Positions 4,534 through 8,082 of a DNA stretch of 8,082 bases are shown here, piece by piece. This stretch comes from Clostridiales bacterium. Its GTDB lineage: Bacteria; Bacillota; Clostridia; Lachnospirales; Lachnospiraceae. Positions within the stretch are counted from its first letter, which is position 1. Every line of letters begins with the position of its first letter. The stretch spans positions 10,989 to 19,070 of the forward strand of contig DYCJ01000022.1 of assembly GCA_019418195.1 (NCBI GenBank), in the 5' to 3' direction. The notes beneath the pieces are model-generated. The model was given only the letters and a program-made list of their open reading frames with translations, had not been told where the DNA came from and ran no database searches. The position numbers were made by a program, and so were the translations under genes.

Positions 4534-4571
4534 GGAACAGGCGGAACACAGAGAAAAGGAGGCTTGAAAAT

Positions 4572-6359
4572 ATGTATCGTTCACACGTACTTGTCTGCGG
4601 GGGGACCGGATGTACCTCTTCCGGAAGCCAGCGGATCCGGGACAGACTGGAAAAAGAAATCGCAGCCAACGGCCTGTCCGAAGAAGTCGGTGTCGTTAAG
4701 ACGGGATGCTTCGGACTGTGCGCGCTCGGTCCGGTCATGATCGTATATCCGGAAGGAACTTTTTATTCTATGGTCCAGGAGGACGATATTCCGGAAATTG
4801 TATCCGAGCATTTGCTAAAGGGAAGAGTTGTCACACGTCTGCTCTATGATGAAACGACCAGGACAGACAAGATCATCCCGCTAAATGAGACGAATTTCTA
4901 TAAGAAACAGCACAGGGTGGCACTGAGGAACTGCGGTGTGATCAACCCTGAAAATATTGAAGAATATATCGGAACCGGCGGCTATGAAGCGCTGGGTATC
5001 GTGCTGACGGAGAAGACGCCGGAGGATGTGATCCAGATCCTCCTGGACAGCGGATTGAGAGGACGGGGAGGAGCCGGATTCCCCACGGGATTAAAGTGGA
5101 AGTTTGCTGCGGCAAATGAGGCGGATCAGAAATATGTATGCTGCAATGCGGATGAAGGAGATCCGGGAGCATTTATGGACCGTTCGATCCTTGAGGGTGA
5201 CCCCCATGCAGTGCTGGAGGCGATGGCGATCGCAGGGTATGCGATCGGAGCATCGCAGGGATATATCTATGTGCGCGCCGAGTACCCGATCGCAGTGAAA
5301 CGTCTCGAGATTGCCATAAGTCAGGCAAGAGAATACGGTCTGCTCGGGAAGAATATATTTGACAGCGGATTTGATTTTGATATTGAATTAAGACTCGGCG
5401 CAGGAGCGTTTGTCTGCGGAGAAGAAACAGCGCTCATGACATCTATCGAAGGAAACAGAGGAGAGCCGCGCCCCCGTCCGCCGTTCCCGGCTCTTAAAGG
5501 TCTTTTCCAGAAGCCCACTATCTTAAACAACGTGGAAACATTTGCAAATATTCCGCAGATCATCGTGAACGGCCCGGAATGGTTTGCTTCTATGGGAACG
5601 GAAAATTCAAAAGGAACGAAGGTATTCGCTCTCGGCGGCAAGATCCACAACACAGGTCTTGTGGAAGTACCCATGGGGACGACGCTACGCGAGATCGTGG
5701 AGGAGATCGGCGGAGGCATCCCGAATGGCAAGAAGTTCAAGGCTGCCCAGACCGGAGGACCGTCCGGCGGATGTATCCCCGCAGAGCATCTGGATGTGCC
5801 CATTGATTATGATAATCTGAAAAAGATTGGCTCTATGATGGGTTCCGGCGGACTGATCATTATGGATGAAGATACCTGTATGGTGGATATTGCGAAGTTC
5901 TTCCTGGAGTTCACGGTGGATGAGTCCTGCGGTAAATGTACTCCGTGCCGCATCGGTACGAGACGTATGCTGGAGATCCTTGAGAAGATCACAAAAGGCC
6001 AGGCGACTATGGAAGATCTGGATAAACTGGAAGAACTCTGTTATCATCTCCAGTCAAGTTCACTGTGCGCTCTCGGACAGACAGCACCCAATCCGGTGCT
6101 CTCCACACTGCGCTATTTCAGAGACGAATATATAGCCCATATCGTTGACAGGAAATGTCCGGCGGGAGTCTGTAAAGATCTGCTGCAGTACAGGATCGAC
6201 CCGGATAAATGTAAGGGATGTACACTCTGCGCGAGAACCTGTCCGGCGGATGCGATCATCGGCTCGGTAAGGGAAGTACATATGATTGACTCCGAGAAAT
6301 GCTTAAAATGCGGCGCCTGCATAGAGAAATGCCGGTTCGGCGCGATCTATAAAGAATAA
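4572..6359 (+). CDS. hydB: HydB, NuoF-like NAD(H)/FMN subunit of electron-bifurcating [FeFe]-hydrogenase
   Basis: This 595-residue protein has the full bifurcating-hydrogenase layout. An N-terminal thioredoxin-like [2Fe-2S] domain has Cys9, 14, 46 and 50 (CGGTGC and TGCFGLC). The complex I 51-kDa core carries the FMN-binding GRGGAGFPTG (164-173), the NADH-pocket GAGAFVCGEETAL (276-288) and a [4Fe-4S] site from SCGKCTPC (Cys453, 456, 459) with Cys499. A C-terminal pair of [4Fe-4S] ferredoxin motifs has Cys547, 550, 553, 557 and Cys577, 580, 583, 587. His523, Cys529 and Cys534 between the core and ferredoxin domains resemble the zinc-type site described in HydB structures; that match is tentative. 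HydB binds NAD(H) and FMN, where the electron-pair splitting is thought to occur. AAAGGAGG at 4556-4563 precedes ATG 4572, and the stop is 15 bp from hydA. No damage or odd residues are seen. Confidence 0.96.
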   Translation: MYRSHVLVCGGTGCTSSGSQRIRDRLEKEIAANGLSEEVGVVKTGCFGLCALGPVMIVYPEGTFYSMVQEDDIPEIVSEHLLKGRVVTRLLYDETTRTDKIIPLNETNFYKKQHRVALRNCGVINPENIEEYIGTGGYEALGIVLTEKTPEDVIQILLDSGLRGRGGAGFPTGLKWKFAAANEADQKYVCCNADEGDPGAFMDRSILEGDPHAVLEAMAIAGYAIGASQGYIYVRAEYPIAVKRLEIAISQAREYGLLGKNIFDSGFDFDIELRLGAGAFVCGEETALMTSIEGNRGEPRPRPPFPALKGLFQKPTILNNVETFANIPQIIVNGPEWFASMGTENSKGTKVFALGGKIHNTGLVEVPMGTTLREIVEEIGGGIPNGKKFKAAQTGGPSGGCIPAEHLDVPIDYDNLKKIGSMMGSGGLIIMDEDTCMVDIAKFFLEFTVDESCGKCTPCRIGTRRMLEILEKITKGQATMEDLDKLEELCYHLQSSSLCALGQTAPNPVLSTLRYFRDEYIAHIVDRKCPAGVCKDLLQYRIDPDKCKGCTLCARTCPADAIIGSVREVHMIDSEKCLKCGACIEKCRFGAIYKE

Positions 6360-6374
6360 GGGAGGGCAGTGAGA

Positions 6375-8082
6375 ATGGAAAATGTAAATTTAAAGATAAA
6401 CGGCCTGAATGTAACTGCACCCGCAGGTTCTACGATCCTTGAGGCGGCGCAGGCGGCGGGGATCCGCATCCCCACGCTGTGCTATTTAAAAGAGATCAAC
6501 GAGATCGGCGCATGCCGTATGTGTGTGGTAGAAGTAAAAGGAGCAAGAAATCTGGTGGCAGCATGTGTCTACCCGGTGTCCGAGGGCATGGAAGTGCTGA
6601 CAAATACGAAGAAACTGATGGATTCCAGAAGAAGGACGCTGGAACTTCTCCTGTCCAACCATGATAAGAAATGCCTCTCCTGCGTGCGCAGCGGGCAGTG
6701 TGAACTTCAGGAACTCTGCCAGGAGCTGGGAGTGACGGATGAAGATTATTTTTCAGGCGAGACGCCGCATTATGAACTGGATGAAAGTGCAGTACATATG
6801 GTGAGAGATAACAACAAGTGCATTCTCTGCCGGAGGTGTTCTGCCGTGTGTGAAAAGGTACAGAGTGTTGGTGTTATCGGCCCGAACAACAGAGGGTTTG
6901 CAACCTTTATCGGTTCGCCGTTTGATATGGGGCTTGGCGATACAAGCTGTGTATCCTGCGGACAGTGTATCGCCGCCTGTCCTACCGGCGCGCTTTATGA
7001 GAAGAGCAATATTGACGATGTCCTGGAGGCGATCGAAGATGAAACGAAGCATGTGGTCGTTCAGCCTGCCCCGTCCGTGCGCGCGGCACTGGGCGAAGAG
7101 TTCGGATATCCCATGGGAACGGATGTGGAAGGTAAGATGGCGGCAGCTCTCAGGAGGATCGGATTTGACAGAGTATTTGACACAGATTTCAGCGCTGACC
7201 TTACCATCATGGAGGAAGCGCATGAATTTATTGACCGTGTGCAGAACGGAGGCGTACTGCCGATGATGACATCCTGCTCGCCGGGATGGATCAAATACTG
7301 TGAGCACTATTACCCGGATCAGCTGGCGCATCTGTCAAGCTGCAAGTCACCCCAGCAGATGTTCGGGGCCGTCACCAAGACATATTATGCAGAGAAGATG
7401 GGGATTGCCCCCGAAAATATCGTATGTGTCAGCGTTATGCCGTGTACAGCGAAGAAATTCGAGATTCAGAGAGAGGATCAGTATGCGGCCGGGGTTCCGG
7501 ATGTGGATATCTCCATTACGACAAGAGAGCTGGCACGTTTGATCCGCAAAGCAGGTATCGATTTTTGCAGCCTGCCGGATGAAGGATTTGACGATCCGCT
7601 TGGCGAATCTTCAGGCGCAGGCGTTATCTTCGGCGCGACCGGAGGCGTGATGGAGGCAGCCCTGCGTACTGCTGTGGAGACGCTGACCGGCGAGGCGCTG
7701 GAAAAGGTTGAGTTCATGGAAGTGCGGGGCACAAAGGGAATCAAAGAGGCAACCTATAATGTGGCAGGAACAGACGTGAAAGTCGCAGTCGCTTCAGGAC
7801 TTTCCAATGCAAAAGCCATCATGGATAAAGTGCGTTCCGGTGAGGCGGACTATCATTTTATCGAGATCATGTGCTGCCCGGGAGGCTGCGTGAACGGCGG
7901 CGGCCAGCCGCAGGTACACGCGTCCGTCCGCAATTTTACTGATGTGAAAGCAATCCGCGCGAAAGCCCTCTACGATAACGATGAGGCAAAGGCGATTAGA
8001 AAGTCACATGAGAATCCGTCTGTTAAAAAGTTGTACAGAGAATATCTGGGCGCGCCGGGAAGCGAGAAGGCGCATCATATAC
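6375..8082 (+). CDS. hydA: HydA, catalytic [FeFe]-hydrogenase subunit (C-terminus cut by window end)
   Basis: There are 569 complete codons from ATG 6375, with GGAGGG at 6361-6366 as ribosome binding site. The sequence ends in YLGAPGSEKAHHIY, so only about ten residues should be missing. In order: a [2Fe-2S] domain (Cys36, 47, 50, 64), a His-Cys [4Fe-4S] site (His96, Cys100, 103, 109), two ferredoxin clusters (Cys149, 152, 155, 159 and Cys192, 195, 198, 202), then the H-cluster domain. Its loops are TSCSPGW (299-305), MPCTAKK (355-361) and MCCPGGC (499-505) followed by VNGGGQP. The CpI-type proton path appears intact (Cys301, Glu281, Ser321, Glu284 by register). Loop one has Ser302 where monomeric enzymes have a second Cys, and loop three has an extra Cys500; see findings. 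HydA makes or consumes H2 and exchanges electrons with ferredoxin and HydBC. Maturases HydE, HydF and HydG would be needed but are not in the window. Confidence 0.96.
   Translation, partial: MENVNLKINGLNVTAPAGSTILEAAQAAGIRIPTLCYLKEINEIGACRMCVVEVKGARNLVAACVYPVSEGMEVLTNTKKLMDSRRRTLELLLSNHDKKCLSCVRSGQCELQELCQELGVTDEDYFSGETPHYELDESAVHMVRDNNKCILCRRCSAVCEKVQSVGVIGPNNRGFATFIGSPFDMGLGDTSCVSCGQCIAACPTGALYEKSNIDDVLEAIEDETKHVVVQPAPSVRAALGEEFGYPMGTDVEGKMAAALRRIGFDRVFDTDFSADLTIMEEAHEFIDRVQNGGVLPMMTSCSPGWIKYCEHYYPDQLAHLSSCKSPQQMFGAVTKTYYAEKMGIAPENIVCVSVMPCTAKKFEIQREDQYAAGVPDVDISITTRELARLIRKAGIDFCSLPDEGFDDPLGESSGAGVIFGATGGVMEAALRTAVETLTGEALEKVEFMEVRGTKGIKEATYNVAGTDVKVAVASGLSNAKAIMDKVRSGEADYHFIEIMCCPGGCVNGGGQPQVHASVRNFTDVKAIRAKALYDNDEAKAIRKSHENPSVKKLYREYLGAPGSEKAHHI

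Noticed and set aside
6479..6664. Short plus-strand open frames inside hydA and hydB, such as 6479-6664, 6850-7266 and 7300-7542.
   Set aside because: They lie in alternative frames of genes with continuous, motif-rich reading frames; their products are arginine-rich or low-complexity without domains.

Overview
The window looks like chromosomal DNA of an anaerobic, fermentative Firmicute of class Clostridia, probably a Lachnospiraceae-type gut bacterium. The genes have AGGAGG-type ribosome binding sites, coding GC is moderate, the one intergenic region is AT-rich, and the proteins are those of NAD- and ferredoxin-linked hydrogen metabolism. The taxon is inferred; there is no rRNA gene or other marker. 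No tRNA, rRNA, CRISPR array, insertion sequence or rho-independent terminator is visible, and both operons run off the window.

Two divergent operons flank a 328-bp intergenic region (2750-3077). The right, plus-strand operon is hydC (3078), a small GHKL ATPase (3576), a thioredoxin-like ferredoxin-related protein (4153), hydB (4572) and hydA (6375, cut off just before its C-terminus). HydA, HydB and HydC are the three core subunits of a soluble electron-bifurcating [FeFe]-hydrogenase. This enzyme makes H2 from NADH plus reduced ferredoxin, or runs in reverse. The gene order matches, as I recall it, the hydCEDBA order of acetogens.

The left, minus-strand operon reads away from the intergenic region: a DRTGG-domain protein (2749-2405), an RsbW/SpoIIAB-like ATPase (2404-1982), a HydS-like protein with a remodelled H-cluster domain (1923-517), a second DRTGG protein (494-162) and the N-terminus of a PHP-domain phosphoesterase (165-1). 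Starts and stops abut or overlap at several junctions, so these genes are probably made together. The HydS-like protein keeps all four cysteines that would hold the H-cluster cubane. It has Ala at the proton-shuttle position and lacks the GGGQP segment, so it looks like a sensor rather than a catalyst.

How they may work together (inference): the minus-strand genes look like a redox or H2 sensing and signalling module for the hydrogenase next door. It would have an Fe-S sensor, a partner-switching type kinase, two DRTGG domains and a phosphoesterase as a possible output. I know of no demonstrated pathway for this set; it is the best candidate here for an undescribed system. The intergenic region holds a good minus-strand promoter, a candidate plus-strand extended -10 promoter, and several dyads and repeats, including a hairpin motif shared by both leaders.
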